Positions 16,159-25,258 of a DNA stretch of 64,000 nt are shown here, one piece after another. The position numbers and the translations under genes were made by a program. Numbering within the stretch: the first letter of the stretch is position 1; each line of letters starts with the position of its first letter. A model generated the notes under the pieces. It was not told where the DNA came from. It made no database searches and saw only the letters and a program-made list of their open reading frames with translations. The DNA comes from Nocardia terpenica (lineage in GTDB: Bacteria > Actinomycetota > Actinomycetes > Mycobacteriales > Mycobacteriaceae): the NCBI RefSeq assembly GCF_013186535.1, contig NZ_JABMCZ010000003.1, forward strand, positions 2,170,001-2,234,000, written 5' to 3'.

Positions 16159-17055
16159 ATGCGCACAATGACACCGGGCACGCGAACCGACCGGGACGAG
16201 CAGGCTACCCGGCCGTCGGACAAGATGGAGCCCGTGCCGCAACCGGATCCAGATCTGCTCATCGATTTCAACGAGGTGACCGTTCGACGCTCGGGCCACA
16301 CGCTGGTGGGTCCCGTCACCTGGCAGGTGGAGCTCGACGAACGCTGGGTCGTGCTCGGCCCCAACGGCGCCGGGAAGACCTCGCTGCTACGGATGGCCGC
16401 CGCCGAGATGCATCCGACCTCCGGCCACGCCAATCTGCTCGGCGAGGTGCTCGGCAAGGTCGACATCAGCGAGCTACGCCCGCGCATCGGCCTGTCCTCG
16501 GCGGCGGTGGCCAGCCGGGTGCCGCTGGACGAGAAGGTCAGCGACCTGGTGGTGTCCGCGGGCTACGCCGTGGTCGGCCGCTGGCGCGAGAAATACGACG
16601 ACGTCGACACCGACCGCGCCGTCGACATGCTGGAAAGCCTGGGCGCCGAACACCTTTCCGACCGCGCCTACGGCACCCTCTCCGAGGGCGAGCGCAAGCG
16701 GGTGCTCATCGCGCGGGCCCTGATGACCGATCCGGAGCTGCTGCTGCTCGACGAGCCCGCCGCCGGGCTCGACCTCGGCGGCCGCGAGGAACTGGTCGAG
16801 AAGCTCGGCGACCTGGCCGCCGACCCCGACGCGCCCGCCACCGTGCTGGTCACCCATCACGTCGAGGAGATCCCGCCGGGCTTCACCCACGCGCTGCTGC
16901 TCAACGAGGGCAGCGTCATCGCCCAGGGCCTGCTCGACGAGGTCCTGACCGCCGAGAACCTGAGCGAGGCGTTCCGCCAGTCCATCACCCTGGACCGCAT
17001 CGACGGCCGCTACTTCGCCCGCCGCTCCCAAAGGTTCGGCCGCCACCGCGCTTGA
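16159..17055 (+). CDS. ABC transporter ATP-binding protein
   Basis: A single nucleotide-binding domain of about 299 residues: Walker A GPNGAGKTS, Q-loop region near IGLSSAA, signature LSEGERKRVLIARAL, Walker B LLLLDEPAAGLDL and switch His in VTHHVEEI. No permease gene adjoins it. The order ABC ATPase, Nudix, enoyl-CoA hydratase, methyltransferase is the same as in mycobacteria (Rv3041c to Rv3038c). The ATG used has GGATAGG four bases upstream; other in-frame starts are a GTG 12 codons earlier and ATGs 3 and 22 codons later. Whether it powers export or acts as a soluble ABC factor is unknown. Confidence 0.88.
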   Translation: MRTMTPGTRTDRDEQATRPSDKMEPVPQPDPDLLIDFNEVTVRRSGHTLVGPVTWQVELDERWVVLGPNGAGKTSLLRMAAAEMHPTSGHANLLGEVLGKVDISELRPRIGLSSAAVASRVPLDEKVSDLVVSAGYAVVGRWREKYDDVDTDRAVDMLESLGAEHLSDRAYGTLSEGERKRVLIARALMTDPELLLLDEPAAGLDLGGREELVEKLGDLAADPDAPATVLVTHHVEEIPPGFTHALLLNEGSVIAQGLLDEVLTAENLSEAFRQSITLDRIDGRYFARRSQRFGRHRA

Positions 17056-17116
17056 GTAGCGGAACCTGTCGCTAGGTCTTGCCCATTCCATACCAAGCAG
17101 GCGTTAGGGTGCGACT

Positions 17117-17944
17117 GTGAGTGAGACTGTTGCGGACGGTGATTCGCGGGGCGCGGTGCCCAAAGATGCGTCCACCGTGATCCTGGTGCGGGACAGCGCG
17201 AATGGACCCGAGGTTTTTCTTCAACGCCGGGTGCAGGGCATGGCGTTCGCTGCCGGGATGACGGTGTTTCCCGGCGGGGGCGTCGATCCCACCGATGCGC
17301 AGGCCGAAATCGGCTGGTCGGGGCCCGGTCCCGCGTGGTGGGGGGAGCGGTTCGCGGTTGCCCCCGAGCGGGCGCAGGCGCTGGTGTGCGCGGCGGTGCG
17401 GGAGACGTTCGAGGAGTGCGGGGTGCTGCTGGCGGGGCCGACCGCCGACATCGTGGTCTCCGATACCGCCGCCTATCGCGCGGCGCGCGAGCAACTGGAG
17501 AGGCGGGAGCTCTCGCTGGGCGAGTTCCTGGCCCGCGAGCGGCTGGTGCTGCGCGCGGATCTGCTGCGGCCGTGGGCCAACTGGATCACCCCGCTCGTGG
17601 AGCCGCGCCGCTACGACACCCGCTTCTTCGTCGCCGTGCTGCCGCACGGGCAGCGCGCCGACGGCGCCACCTCCGAGGCGCACGAGGTCGCCTGGCGCAC
17701 TCCGGCGCAGGCCCTGGACCGCTGGCGCGCCGGGCTCGACGTGCTGCTGCCGCCCACCTGGTCCCAGCTGACCGCCCTCGGCGAATTCGCCTCCACCGCG
17801 GCGATTCTCGCCGCCGCCCCGCCCCTCGACCCGATCCAGCCGGACCCGATCGTCGTCGACGGCGCGAAGCGTTTGCAGTTCCCGAACTACACGCGCTACC
17901 TGGCCGAGCTCCCGGACGGTTCGCGCCTGCGCGGCTCCCAGTAG
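17117..17944 (+). CDS. Nudix hydrolase
   Basis: A 275-residue Nudix-fold protein. The Nudix box is split by an insertion: the glycine part FPGGGVDPTDA near residue 52, then RETFEECGVLL near 95, giving the metal-binding REx2FEE core. Members hydrolyse nucleoside diphosphates linked to another group, including CoA and NADH derivatives; beside an enoyl-CoA hydratase gene, a CoA-type substrate is an attractive guess. The GTG start has a TAGGGT box six bases upstream and no ribosome site, so a leaderless mRNA is likely. Its stop codon is part of the -10-like box of the next gene. Confidence 0.85.
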   Translation: MSETVADGDSRGAVPKDASTVILVRDSANGPEVFLQRRVQGMAFAAGMTVFPGGGVDPTDAQAEIGWSGPGPAWWGERFAVAPERAQALVCAAVRETFEECGVLLAGPTADIVVSDTAAYRAAREQLERRELSLGEFLARERLVLRADLLRPWANWITPLVEPRRYDTRFFVAVLPHGQRADGATSEAHEVAWRTPAQALDRWRAGLDVLLPPTWSQLTALGEFASTAAILAAAPPLDPIQPDPIVVDGAKRLQFPNYTRYLAELPDGSRLRGSQ

Positions 17945-17955
17945 GCTGCACCGTC

Positions 17956-18720
17956 GTGGCCGAATTCGTGACTGTGGACCGCGCCGAACCCGGGATTGCC
18001 GTGCTTCGGTTCGCGCGCCCGCCGATGAATCTGATCGATCTGGATGCGGCGCTGGAGTTGGCGGCCGCCGCCGAGCGGATCGGCGCGGACCCGCGGGTGC
18101 GGGCGGTCGTGGTGTACGGCGACGAGCGGGTGTTCTCGGCGGGGGACGAGGTGGCCGAGCTGGCGCGGCTGTCGGCCGAGCAGGCGCGGGCCATGGCCGC
18201 CGATCTCCAGGGCGCGCTGGGCTGCCTGGCGCGGCTGCCGCAGCCGACCGTGGCCGCGATCAGCGGCTACTGCCTGGGCGCGGGCCTGGAGCTGGCGCTG
18301 GGCGCGGACCGGCGAATCGTCGGCGACAACGTGAAACTCGGCCTGCCGCAAATCCATACCGGGCTCATCCCGCTCGCCGGGATCCGCCGCCTGAGCCTGC
18401 TCATCGGGCCCGCACGGGCCAAGGACCTGGTGTACACCGGCCGATTCGTGGACCCGACGGAGGCCGCGGCCCTGGGCCTGGTCGACGAGGTGGTCGCCCC
18501 GGACGACGTGTACACCGCCGCGCTCGCCTGGGCCCGGCGCTTCGCCACCGGCCCGGCCCGCGCGCTCGCCGCCGCCAAGCGCGTCTTCGAGGCCGGGACG
18601 CACGGCCACGACCGCGCCCGCGGCGAGTGGGCGGCGCTGTTCGAGACCGAGGATCGCAGCGTAGGAACACGTTCCTATTTGGCGGCCGGTCCGGGCGCCG
18701 CGGAATTCGTGGGCCACTGA
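17956..18720 (+). CDS. enoyl-CoA hydratase/isomerase family protein
   Basis: A 254-residue crotonase-fold protein, homologous by position to mycobacterial EchA17. The oxyanion-hole and first catalytic region SGYCLGAGLELALGAD is intact with its Glu. At the second catalytic position, where hydratases have PE, this protein has LPQIHTGLIP, a Gln. It may therefore not hydrate a normal enoyl-CoA, or may act as an isomerase, thioesterase or decarboxylase-like member. The GTG start lies eight bases after TAGGCT, suggesting a leaderless transcript that begins at the end of the Nudix gene. Confidence 0.88.
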   Translation: MAEFVTVDRAEPGIAVLRFARPPMNLIDLDAALELAAAAERIGADPRVRAVVVYGDERVFSAGDEVAELARLSAEQARAMAADLQGALGCLARLPQPTVAAISGYCLGAGLELALGADRRIVGDNVKLGLPQIHTGLIPLAGIRRLSLLIGPARAKDLVYTGRFVDPTEAAALGLVDEVVAPDDVYTAALAWARRFATGPARALAAAKRVFEAGTHGHDRARGEWAALFETEDRSVGTRSYLAAGPGAAEFVGH

Positions 18721-18757
18721 CCGGGGCCGCGTTGACGCTCGAGTAGGCTTTCCGTCC

Positions 18758-19723
18758 ATGACCGCACGTCCAGAGGACCCCGCGCCGAACCCGCACGCCA
18801 CCGAGGCGGAGGTCCAGGCCGCGCTCGCCGACAACAAGCTGGCCCAGGTGCTGTATCACGACTGGGAGGCCGAGACCTACGACGGCAAGTGGTCGATCTC
18901 CTACGACGAGCGCTGTATCGACTACGCGCGCGGTCGCTTCGACGCGGTCGCCGGTCCCCAGCCGCTGCCCTACGAGCGGGCCCTGGAACTCGGCAGCGGA
19001 ACCGGTTTCTTCCTGCTGAATCTGATGCAGTCGGGCGTGGCGAAGCGCGGTTCGGTCACCGACCTGTCGCCGGGCATGGTCAAGGTGGCGCTGCGCAATG
19101 CCGAGCACCTGGGTCTCGAGGTGGACGGCCGGGTCGCCGACGCCGAAACCATCCCGTACGACGACGACACCTTCGATCTGGTCGTGGGGCATGCCGTGCT
19201 GCACCACATTCCGGATGTGGAGCTGGCGCTGAAGGAGTGCCTGCGGGTGCTGAAGCCGGGCGGGCGCTTCGTCTTCGCGGGCGAGCCGACCACCATCGGC
19301 AACTTCTACGCCCGCAAGCTGGGCCAGCTCACCTGGAAGGTCACCACCGAGGTCACCAAGCTGCCGTTCCTGCGCGAATGGCGGCGCCCGCAGGAGGAAC
19401 TGGACGAGTCCTCGCGCGCGGCCGCGCTGGAGGCCGTGGTCGACCTGCACACCTTCGATCCCGCCGACCTGGAGGCGATGGCCCGCTCGGCCGGTGCGGT
19501 GCAGGTGCACGCCGCCACCGAGGAATTCGCCGCCGCGCTGTGGGGCTGGCCGGTGCGGACCTTCGAGGCCGCCGTGCCCGCCGAGAAGCTCACCTGGCGC
19601 TACCGCATGGCGCAGTACCGCGCCTGGCTCGGCCTGAGCTGGGTGGACGAGAACGTGCTGCGGCACGTGGTGCCCCGCCAGTTCTTCTACAACGCCATGA
19701 TCACCGGCGTGAAGCCGGAGTAG
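18758..19723 (+). CDS. SAM-dependent methyltransferase
   Basis: A 321-residue class I methyltransferase with SAM motif I LELGSGTGFFLLN near residue 77, motif II around VDGRVADAE, and a post-motif LRVLKPGGRFVFAGEP. The N-terminal YHDWEAETYDGKW segment is typical of the mycobacterial Rv3038c group. The substrate is unknown; several neighbours in this conserved block have been linked with methylated glucose lipopolysaccharides in mycobacteria, but nothing here proves it. TAGGCT eight bases before the ATG again suggests leaderless translation. Confidence 0.85.
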   Translation: MTARPEDPAPNPHATEAEVQAALADNKLAQVLYHDWEAETYDGKWSISYDERCIDYARGRFDAVAGPQPLPYERALELGSGTGFFLLNLMQSGVAKRGSVTDLSPGMVKVALRNAEHLGLEVDGRVADAETIPYDDDTFDLVVGHAVLHHIPDVELALKECLRVLKPGGRFVFAGEPTTIGNFYARKLGQLTWKVTTEVTKLPFLREWRRPQEELDESSRAAALEAVVDLHTFDPADLEAMARSAGAVQVHAATEEFAAALWGWPVRTFEAAVPAEKLTWRYRMAQYRAWLGLSWVDENVLRHVVPRQFFYNAMITGVKPE

Positions 19724-19758
19724 TGCACCGCGTCGTCGCCCGAGGGGCGTGAATTGCC

Positions 19759-20958
19759 GTGGCGTACGGGCTTTCTCGCGACGATGTCGGCTATCTCGGT
19801 AGCGCCGCCGGGCGCGCGGCGCTGGCGGAGGTGGCCGGGCTGCCGCTGACCCCGGCGAGCCTGCTGCGCGACCTGGAGCGGGTGCGGCGCGCGCACGGGG
19901 ACCGGGCGGCGGCGCTGGTGGAGACCGTGCGGTTGCGGCGGCGGGCGGCGGCGAAGCTGGACGACGCCGGGGAGTGGTTGTTCACCGACGACGCCCTCCA
20001 GCAGGCGACCCCGAGTGCGGTGGCACGGTACCGGGCGCGACGGCTCGCGGGGCGGGCGGTGCACGACGTGACCTGCTCGATCGGCGCGGAACTGGTTGCG
20101 CTGCACCGGGAATGCCCGGCGGTGCTGGGCAGCGACCTGGACGAGGTCCGGCTGGCGATGGCCGCGCACAACCTCGCCGGTGCGGGCCACGTGCTGCTGG
20201 CGCGCGCGGATGCGCTGCGGCCGTGCAGCATCGACACCGTGGTGCTCGCCGATCCGGCTCGCCGCGCCGACGGCCGCCGCACCCACGATCCGGCCAGGCT
20301 GCAACCCCCGCTGCCGGATCTGCTCGCCGCCTACCGCGGCCGCGACCTGGTCGTGAAGTGCGCTCCCGGACTGGATTTCGACGCGCTCGAGGTCGGCGGC
20401 GAGGTGGAGGTCGTCTCGCTGGACGGCTCGGTGCGCGAGGCGTGCCTGTGGTCGGCGGGCCTCGCCGACCCGGGCGTCACCCGCCGCGCCACGGTGCTGG
20501 GCTCCGGCGGTGCGCACTGGACCCTCACCGACGCCGAGCCCGACGAGATCCCCGAGCGCGCGCCGGGGGAGTGGATCGTCGACCCCGACGGCGCGGTGGT
20601 GCGCGCCGGGCTGGTCCGCCACTACGCCGCGAAACACGGCCTGTGGCAGCTGGATCCGCGCATCGCCTACCTCACCGGCGACCGGGTTCCCGAGGGCGTG
20701 CGCGGCTTCCGCATCCTGGACCGGCTCGACTTCCGCGAGAAGTCGCTGCGCGCCGAACTGCACCGCCGCGACTGCGGCCCCCTCGAAATCCTCACCCGCG
20801 GCGTGGATCTCGATCCGGACGCGCTCCGCTCCCGCCTGAAACCGCGCGGCGATACCCCGATCACCCTGGTGATCACCCGGATCGGCCGCACACCAACGGT
20901 TTTCGTCTGCGAGACCCCGCCGGTATATCGGGCGGCTACTTCTTCTGCTCGGGGGTGA
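19759..20958 (+). CDS. THUMP-like / class I SAM-binding protein
   Basis: A 399-residue protein of the Rv3037c type. The middle carries a Rossmann SAM-binding core (VHDVTCSIGAELVALH, GSDLDEVRLAMAAHN, VVLADPARR), in which the DPAR motif takes the place of a catalytic motif IV; the C-terminal 90 residues form a THUMP-like segment. Such proteins are probably RNA or small-molecule methyltransferases; no substrate can be named. The start is GTG. The 3' end overlaps the convergent beta-propeller gene by 23 bases, so both transcripts must run through each other's ends. Confidence 0.75.
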   Translation: MAYGLSRDDVGYLGSAAGRAALAEVAGLPLTPASLLRDLERVRRAHGDRAAALVETVRLRRRAAAKLDDAGEWLFTDDALQQATPSAVARYRARRLAGRAVHDVTCSIGAELVALHRECPAVLGSDLDEVRLAMAAHNLAGAGHVLLARADALRPCSIDTVVLADPARRADGRRTHDPARLQPPLPDLLAAYRGRDLVVKCAPGLDFDALEVGGEVEVVSLDGSVREACLWSAGLADPGVTRRATVLGSGGAHWTLTDAEPDEIPERAPGEWIVDPDGAVVRAGLVRHYAAKHGLWQLDPRIAYLTGDRVPEGVRGFRILDRLDFREKSLRAELHRRDCGPLEILTRGVDLDPDALRSRLKPRGDTPITLVITRIGRTPTVFVCETPPVYRAATSSARG

Positions 20959-22291
20959 AGGCGAACAGTTCGCCGATACCGGTGGTCACCACCACCTGGC
21001 CGTCCGGCCCGATCGCGGTGCCGACCGTACTGCCCTGCGCGCCCGGCAGATCCGCCGAGGCGAGCGTGGCGCCGTTGCGGGTGTCGAAGGTGACCAGGCT
21101 CAGGGCGTCGCCGATCGGGGCGACCACGTAGCCGATCTCGCCCGCGGTCTGCACCGGGCGGCCGCGCAGCTGGAGATCCTTGCGCTCCCAGGCGATCTCG
21201 ACGCTGTCGCCCCGGTCGCGCAGCGCGATCAGGTGGCCGTCGTCGCCGCCCGGGATCAGCAGGCCGTCGTCGACCGAGATCGAGCCGCGCGGCGAGAAGC
21301 CCAGGGGCTGGGTCCAGATGGTGCGCCCGTCGGCGGCGTTCACGGCGATCAGCCGCCCGCTGTTGTCGCCGACGTACACCGTCTTGCCGTCCGAGGACAG
21401 GGCCGGGCTGGTGGCGCTGCCGTCGACGAGCAGGTCGGCGCTCCACTCCTGGCGAATCCGCTTGTCGGCGTAGCGCAGTGCCACCAGCGACGCCGCCGGG
21501 CTGCCGGGCCGCCACACGGTCACGTAGAAGCGGCCCGAATCCCGGTCCACGGCCGACGCGGTGGCCACCGGGCACTGCGGGCCGCCGGTGAGGCAGTCGC
21601 CCAGGCCCTGGCCGTCGGGGGGCCGCGGCAGGTCGGGGGTCTTCAGATAGTCCGGCTCGCCGAGCAATTGGAAGGTCGGCACCTCCCGGTCGCCGGTCTG
21701 CCGATCCAGGACGTCGACCTGGCCGGACTGGCTGATCGACAGCACATTGCCGTCCCCGGTGAACTGCACCGACACCGGCACGCCCGCCACCGGGGTGCGC
21801 CAGCGCGGCTGGCCGAGCGCGTTGAAGGAGAACAGCGCGCCGCCGTCGCCGACATACACATTGGTCGCGCCGTCGATGGCCGACGCCCCGCCCAGCGCCT
21901 CCGGCCGCAACGTATTGCAGAACCGCTTGCGCCCGGTGGGCATCTGGAAGGAGAAGATCAACCCGGTGGTGCCGGGCACGCCGACGCAGTCCATCTCGGC
22001 GCGGGTGTTGACGAAGATCTGCCCGTCCGGCCCCAGCGTCGGCGGCATCGTCACCGGCCCGCCGAGGGGACGCGCCCAGCTCAGGACCAGGTGCCGCGAC
22101 CCGGTGACCGGGCTGGAGGCGCTGTTGCGGGCATCGTGAAACGCCGACGGCCACCCCTTGCCCGGCCCGACGGTAATGTCGTCGAGCCGGGTGCCGCCGC
22201 ATCCGGCGAGGGCCAGCACACCGACAGCGCCGACCGCCGCCGCGACCCGAATCATCGGGCGCCGCACCACTGTCCGGTTGCCGCTACGCAC
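20936..22291 (-). CDS. PQQ-like beta-propeller lipoprotein
   Basis: A 451-residue protein with a lipobox LALAGC (Cys31) and a series of PQQ/quinoprotein-type blades (for example GATNVYVGDGGALFSFN and DGKTVYVGDNSGRLIAVNAADG). It is homologous by position to mycobacterial Rv3035. Propellers of this kind on the outer face of the membrane usually act as scaffolds rather than dehydrogenases. The GTG start has AGGGAGACC upstream, a convincing ribosome site. Four cysteines in the mature protein could form two disulfides. It is the only minus-strand gene in its stretch, as in mycobacteria. Confidence 0.88.
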   Translation of the reverse strand: MRSGNRTVVRRPMIRVAAAVGAVGVLALAGCGGTRLDDITVGPGKGWPSAFHDARNSASSPVTGSRHLVLSWARPLGGPVTMPPTLGPDGQIFVNTRAEMDCVGVPGTTGLIFSFQMPTGRKRFCNTLRPEALGGASAIDGATNVYVGDGGALFSFNALGQPRWRTPVAGVPVSVQFTGDGNVLSISQSGQVDVLDRQTGDREVPTFQLLGEPDYLKTPDLPRPPDGQGLGDCLTGGPQCPVATASAVDRDSGRFYVTVWRPGSPAASLVALRYADKRIRQEWSADLLVDGSATSPALSSDGKTVYVGDNSGRLIAVNAADGRTIWTQPLGFSPRGSISVDDGLLIPGGDDGHLIALRDRGDSVEIAWERKDLQLRGRPVQTAGEIGYVVAPIGDALSLVTFDTRNGATLASADLPGAQGSTVGTAIGPDGQVVVTTGIGELFAFTPEQKK

Positions 22292-22459
22292 CTGACTGGT
22301 CTCCCTCTGCTCGTACGGGCCTGCACGAGACTAGCCGCCCCGCCGCCGCGGCGGGCCGTCGCCTCACGGTGTGGCTTCGATCCAGGGGTGTGAGCACCCG
22401 CGCGCCGCCCGAAAGTACCCTGGTACCTCGACGACGACCAGAACCCGAGGAGCAAGTTC

Positions 22460-23206
22460 GTGACGAGCATGTGGGGCGCGCCGCTGCGCTCGCGATGGCG
22501 GGGGTCGCGCCGCCGGGACCCGGAGCAGGCCCGCTTTCTGACCGTGGCGTCGCTGCGCTGGGTGCTCGCCAATCGCGCCTACACGCCGTGGTATCTGGTG
22601 CGGTACTTCCGGCTGCTCCGGTTTCGGATGGCCAACCCGCACATCGTGTTGCGCGGCATGGTCTTTCTGGGCCGCCGGGTCGAGATCCACGCGACGCCGG
22701 AACTGGGCCGCATGGAGATCGGCCGGTGGGTGCACATCGGCGACGGCAACGCCATCCGCTGCCACGAGGGCTCGCTGCGCATCGGCGACAAGGTGGTCTT
22801 CGGCAAGGACAATGTCGTCAACACCTACCTCGACATCGAGATCGGCGAATCGACGCTGGTCGCCGACTGGTGCTACATCTGCGACTTCGACCACAAGATG
22901 GACGATGTCACCCTGCCGATCAAGGATCAGGGCATCGTGAAGAGCCCGGTGCGGATCGGGCCCGACACCTGGGTCGCCGCCAAGGTGACCGTGCTGCGCG
23001 GCACCCGCGTCGGCCGCGGCTGCGTGCTCGGCGCGCACGCGGTCGTGAAGGGCGACATCCCCGACTTCGGCATCGCGGTCGGCGCGCCCGCCAAGGTGGT
23101 CAAGAACCGCAAGGAGGCCTGGGACGCCGCCGCCGGGGAGCGCGCGCGGCACCTGGCGGCCCTGGCCGACATCGAGCGCAAGAAGAACGGCGTCGGAACC
23201 GCATGA
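22460..23206 (+). CDS. hexapeptide-repeat acyltransferase
   Basis: A 248-residue left-handed beta-helix acyltransferase. Isoleucine-rich hexapeptide repeats run from about residue 70 to 215 (EIGRWVHIGDGN, RIGDKVVFGKDN, EIGESTLVADW, RIGPDTWVAAKV, GCVLGAHAVV), with the catalytic His region CDFDHKMDD. Members transfer acetyl or longer acyl groups to sugars. By position it equals mycobacterial Rv3034c, near the methylglucose lipopolysaccharide genes, so a sugar acceptor is likely. Start GTG with GAGGAGC upstream. Its stop overlaps the next start (ATGA). Confidence 0.88.
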   Translation: MTSMWGAPLRSRWRGSRRRDPEQARFLTVASLRWVLANRAYTPWYLVRYFRLLRFRMANPHIVLRGMVFLGRRVEIHATPELGRMEIGRWVHIGDGNAIRCHEGSLRIGDKVVFGKDNVVNTYLDIEIGESTLVADWCYICDFDHKMDDVTLPIKDQGIVKSPVRIGPDTWVAAKVTVLRGTRVGRGCVLGAHAVVKGDIPDFGIAVGAPAKVVKNRKEAWDAAAGERARHLAALADIERKKNGVGTA

Positions 23207-23745
23207 TCCGGTACGCGGCCTGGCTGCGCGGCATCATGCCGAGCAACCCCGATATGCGCAACGAGAAGCTGCGCGCGGTCTTCACCGGACTCGGCTTCGA
23301 TGCGGTGAGCTCGCTGCTGTCCAGCGGCAACATCCTGTTCGGCAGCACCGAAACCGATGTTCCCGCACTGGAATCGCGCATCCAGCGGGCATTGAACGCC
23401 GAACTGGGCATCGGCGGCGGCACCATCATCCGCAGCCGCGCCGAACTCCAAGCCCTGGTGGACTCCGACCCCTTCGCGGGCCTGACCCACGGCCGCGACA
23501 CCTATCTCACCGTCACCTTCGTCAAGGACGGCGGCAAGCGCGGCGGCCCGGGCCCGCTGCCCCCGGCGCTGGCGTCCGCGGTCCGCATCGTCGGCTACGA
23601 CGAGCCCGCCCGGGCGGTCCTGGCCGTCATCGACAATATGACGCCCTCGACGGCCAACCACATGGCCTGGCTGGAATCGGTGTACGGCAAGGACATCACC
23701 ACCCGCACCTACCTCACCGTGCGGAAGGTCCTGGCCAAGTTGTAA
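23203..23745 (+). CDS. DUF1697 family protein
   Basis: A 180-residue protein of the DUF1697 family, recognised from the N-terminal YAAWLRGIMPSN (usually RGINVG), LLSSGNILF, the R-x-EL segment and the C-terminal NxRTxxTV-like TTRTYLTVRKV. The biochemical role of this family is not established. The ATG overlaps the acyltransferase stop by four bases, so it is translationally coupled. It ends convergent to the NADH dehydrogenase gene, leaving a spacer of about 100 bases. Confidence 0.8.
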   Translation: MIRYAAWLRGIMPSNPDMRNEKLRAVFTGLGFDAVSSLLSSGNILFGSTETDVPALESRIQRALNAELGIGGGTIIRSRAELQALVDSDPFAGLTHGRDTYLTVTFVKDGGKRGGPGPLPPALASAVRIVGYDEPARAVLAVIDNMTPSTANHMAWLESVYGKDITTRTYLTVRKVLAKL

Positions 23746-23848
23746 CCCCGAACGGCTACCACGGAGGTGGAACGCGCGGCCCGATACGACGAAGCCCCCC
23801 GGCGCCCGCGGCGGCCGGAGGGCCTGTCGTGCCGTCGGTTCGGCGGCG

Positions 23849-25148
23849 CTAAGCCGCGCGCTGTCGATCCTGCGGGCTGGCCTTCGGCGCGGGCGCCTGG
23901 GCGGTCTCGGCGAAACCGGGGCGGCCGGTGCCGATGAAGGCGACCAGCCACGAGGCCACCGCCGCGAAGCGGTTGCGGAAGCCGACCAGGTAGAACAGGT
24001 GCACCGCCAGCCAGGCCGCCCAGGCGATGGTGCCGGTGAACTTCACCTTGTCGTTCAGCTTGGTGACCGCGCTGAACCGGCTGATCACCGCCATCGAGCC
24101 CTTGTCCCAGTAGACGAACGGGGTGCCGGGCTGCTTCTTGCGCCGGATGATGTCGGCGACGTGGCGGCCCTCCTGCATCGCGGTCGGCGACTGCCCGGGG
24201 TACCCGTTGAGCGAGGTCATGTCGCCGATGGCGAAAATATCGGCGTGCCCGCCCACGGTGCAGTCCGGATTGATGAGCAGCCGGCCCGCGCGGTCGGTCT
24301 CGCAGCTGGTCGCCTCGGCCAGCAGCGTGGCGAAGCCGCCCGCCTGCACACCCGCCGACCACACCACGGTCTCGGCGCCGATCCGGCGCTCCACGCCGTC
24401 CTTGGTCCGCACCGTGACCTTGCCCGGCTCGATATCGGTGACGAAGGTGTCCAGCAGCACCTCGACCCCGTTGCCGCGCAACGAGTCCCGCGCGTACTCC
24501 GACAGGCTCCCGCCGAACGGGGGCAGCACGGCCCCGGCGCCCTCGACCAGCGACACCGACACCTCCTGGTGGTAGTACCCGCTTGGCCAGCTCCTTGAGC
24601 TGCCCGGCGACCTCCACACCGGTCGGGCCCGCGCCGACCACCACGAAGCTCAGCAGCCGCTCGCGGGTCTCCGCATCGGCGCCCGCGGCCTCGGCGAACA
24701 CCCGCTCGATCTGGGCGCGCAGGCGCTTGGCATCATCGATGGTCTTGAGCGAGTAGGTCTTCTCGGCGAAGTCGTCCCGGCCGAAGTAGGACTGGCTGGC
24801 CCCCGTGGCGGCGATCAACGAGGCGTAGCGGATGCGGCGGCGCCCCTCGGGCGTCTCGTAGGTGAGCACGGCGGCATCGGCGTCGATGTCGACGACCGTG
24901 CCGACCCGCACGTCGGCCCCCTTGTGCCGGCGCAGCACGTGCGCGATCGGCGGGGCGATGTCTGTGGCGGGGAGCACACCCGTCGCAACTTGATAGAGCA
25001 GCGGTTGGAACAGGTGTTCCGGTGTGCTCGAGATGAGAACGTAGTTAACCGCCGACTTGCTCAGCTGCTTCGCGGCGGCGAGCCCGCCGAAGCCCGAGCC
25101 GACGATGACAACATCAGCGGTTTCGATCCCCGCATCCACATACTGCAT
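23849..25148 (-). pseudogene. ndh: type II NADH dehydrogenase, broken by a +1 frameshift
   Basis: A single-subunit NADH:quinone oxidoreductase in two frames. The first about 189 codons hold the FAD site (VIVGSGFGGLAAAK) and the NADH site (VVVGAGPTGVEVAGQLKEL); the remaining about 242 codons begin YYHQEVSVSLVEG and contain FAIGDMTSL and the C-terminal amphipathic membrane helices (WLAVHLFYLVGFRNR). An extra base in the CCC run at 24578-24580 joins the two: removing one base gives LAKRYYHQEV without interruption. Either a true inactivating mutation or a sequencing error. The ATG has a perfect AAGGAGG. A divergent LysR regulator probably controls it. Since the rest of the frame is intact, decay would be very recent. 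Confidence 0.85.
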
Positions 25149-25211
25149 GACAGCCTCCTTCTGTCATTACTAATCGCGATTCGGAATGCAGTTGTTCCAC
25201 GGGTCAGGCGC

Positions 25212-25231
25212 ATAATTCAGATGACTCTTAT
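25212..25231 (+). promoter_or_regulatory. possible LysR-type operator between ndh and its regulator
   Basis: ATAA-N12-TTAT, an A+T-rich inverted repeat of the T-N11-A kind, lies in the 110-base gap between the divergent genes, about 30 bases before the regulator start. Confidence 0.4.
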
Positions 25232-25258
25232 CTGGATCGTTCATGAATGGAGATCGTG

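Noticed and set aside
24570..24600. Programmed ribosomal frameshift in ndh
   Set aside because: No slippery heptamer or downstream structure is evident, and NDH-2 genes are not known to use one; mutation or sequencing error is simpler.
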